A stretch of 44,683 nucleotides of DNA from NCBI GenBank assembly GCA_003614735.1, contig KZ992481.1, positions 1 through 44,683 on the forward strand. The letters are read 5' to 3'. The position numbers were made by a program, and so were the translations under genes. Shown here in pieces: positions 43,884-44,683 of this stretch. The first letter of the stretch is position 1. Each line of letters begins with the position of its first letter. The notes below the pieces were generated by a model. The model ran no database searches. It was not told the DNA's origin and worked only from the letters and a program-made list of their open reading frames with translations. The DNA comes from Thamnocephalis sphaerospora (Eukaryota; Zoopagomycota; Zoopagomycetes; Zoopagales; Sigmoideomycetaceae).

Positions 43884-44683
43884 ATGGCAAAGAACGGAAC
43901 CAGCAATGTACTGCTCAAGCTGAAGGCGTCGGTGGAGGAGGGCAAGTACTATGAGGCGCATCAAATGTACCGCTCTGTATGCAACCGGTAAGCTTCCGCC
44001 TGCTTAGCAGTGCCACTCGTCTGCTCATGCTCATCCGCGGCTGTGCACCTGGAAAAGCTATGTCAAGGCCAAGAACTACGACAAGGCTGTGCGTCTGCTG
44101 GCCTCTGGCGCACGTGTGCTGCTGGACCATGAGCAATACGGCAGTGGCGTCGACCTTGCACTGTACCTGGTGGAGGTGTATGCGAGCGCTGAGTTTCCTG
44201 TCGACAAAAAGAGGCTGGGTAAGCGTCGATATGCTGTGGAGCAGCAGGGATAGCAAAGGCGGCGCCAGTCGGTCGCGGTGCTGACATTGCCATCTGCTAT
44301 GCTGGCTGTACGCAGGCTTGATTGTCGAGCTGATTGATAGAATCCCGACCAACGTGCAGTCGCGCAAGCAACTGATCGCTGCCAGCATTCTGTAAGTAGA
44401 TACGTGAGCTTACGACGTATGCGCTTTACAAACACTGTTCCACACACAGCTGGACAGCCAAGGCTAGCGGAACGCCGAGCGGTAACGCCGAGTTGCACGA
44501 CCATGTTGGCGCACTTTACTGGAAAGGTAGCGTGAACTGTATGATTCAGCGACAGCGTCCACCCCGACTAATGGCACTGCTGCGTCAACCATAGAGGGCG
44601 ATTTTGCCGAAGCGGAAAGGCACTTTTTCCTTGGAACAACCGAAGGCGCGGCAGCTTGGGGCGAGATGCTTTACGAAGGCTCG
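43884..44683 (+). CDS. GET4: GET4, tail-anchored protein insertion factor (cut by window end)
   Basis: Part of the Get4-Get5 (TRC35-UBL4A) complex that hands tail-anchored proteins to the GET3 ATPase in the cytosol. Five exons are visible (43884-43987, 44058-44218, 44316-44391, 44450-44526, 44595 onward), all closing in phase. The start LLKLKASVEEGKYYEAHQMYR is the GET4 hallmark, followed by YVKAKNYDKAVRLLASGA and, later, LHDHVGALYWKEGDFAEAERHFFLG. These are alpha-helical TPR-like repeats matching the family order. About 165 residues are present; roughly the C-terminal half lies beyond the window. The first intron ends in AAG rather than CAG/TAG. Confidence 0.93.

Noticed and set aside
1-44683. 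Bacterial operon, CRISPR array, phage or plasmid elements
   Set aside because: Intron-rich eukaryotic genes on both strands, a Pol III tRNA gene and no spaced direct repeats argue against all of these.

Overview
This window looks like nuclear DNA of a fungus, most likely an early-diverging (zygomycete-grade) lineage; I infer this and cannot prove it. Almost every recognisable gene is broken by short spliceosomal introns (mostly 42-97 nt) with GT...AG ends and a CTAAC/CTGAC-like branch site. The genes are eukaryotic housekeeping genes: COG2, GET4, MOB4, IPK1, YSH1/CPSF73, VPS10 and a vezatin-like protein. Three features point away from common yeasts: an AASDH-type activating enzyme best known from animals, a bacterial-type iron-sulfur L-serine dehydratase, and a 7TM receptor fused to an RGS domain.

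Layout. 0-2 kb: remnant of a LINE reverse transcriptase, a tRNA-Ala(AGC) gene and otherwise empty DNA. 2-3 kb: intronless seven-helix membrane protein. 3.4-5.8 kb (+): L-serine dehydratase with a mitochondrial-type leader. 6-10 kb (-): AASDH-like adenylation/carrier/beta-propeller enzyme, divergent from MOB4 (10.2-11.4 kb, +). 11.6-14.1 kb (-): vezatin-like myosin-binding membrane protein, divergent from COG2 (14.2-16.7 kb, +). 17.2-18.2 kb (+): dsRNA-binding protein. 18.5-19.0 kb (-): a weak small gene model. 19.0-28.1 kb (-): a very large VPS10 sorting receptor with three VPS10 domains instead of the usual fungal two. 28.1-29.4 kb: unassigned. 29.4-30.6 kb (+): a protein kinase with a signal peptide and a DFD motif. 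30.9-32.1 kb (-): secreted subtilisin-like protease. 33.4-34.6 kb (+): FabG/OAR1-like reductase. 35.3-37.6 kb (+): inositol-pentakisphosphate 2-kinase. 37.9-40.0 kb (-): 7TM-RGS protein with a split RGS domain. 40.6-43.7 kb (-): YSH1/CPSF73, divergent from GET4 (43.9 kb to the window end, cut off).

The genes do not form an operon or one pathway. A loose membrane-traffic theme is visible: COG2 (Golgi tethering), VPS10 (Golgi-to-vacuole sorting), GET4 (tail-anchored protein insertion) and two secretory-pathway enzymes (kinase, subtilase). Three divergent gene pairs have start codons only 84-219 bp apart and probably share promoters.

Exon boundaries were worked out by hand from reading-frame continuity, splice signals and remembered family motifs. 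Where I give exact introns, the reading phases close. Parts of IPK1, YSH1 and VPS10 were only followed exon by exon without fixing every boundary.
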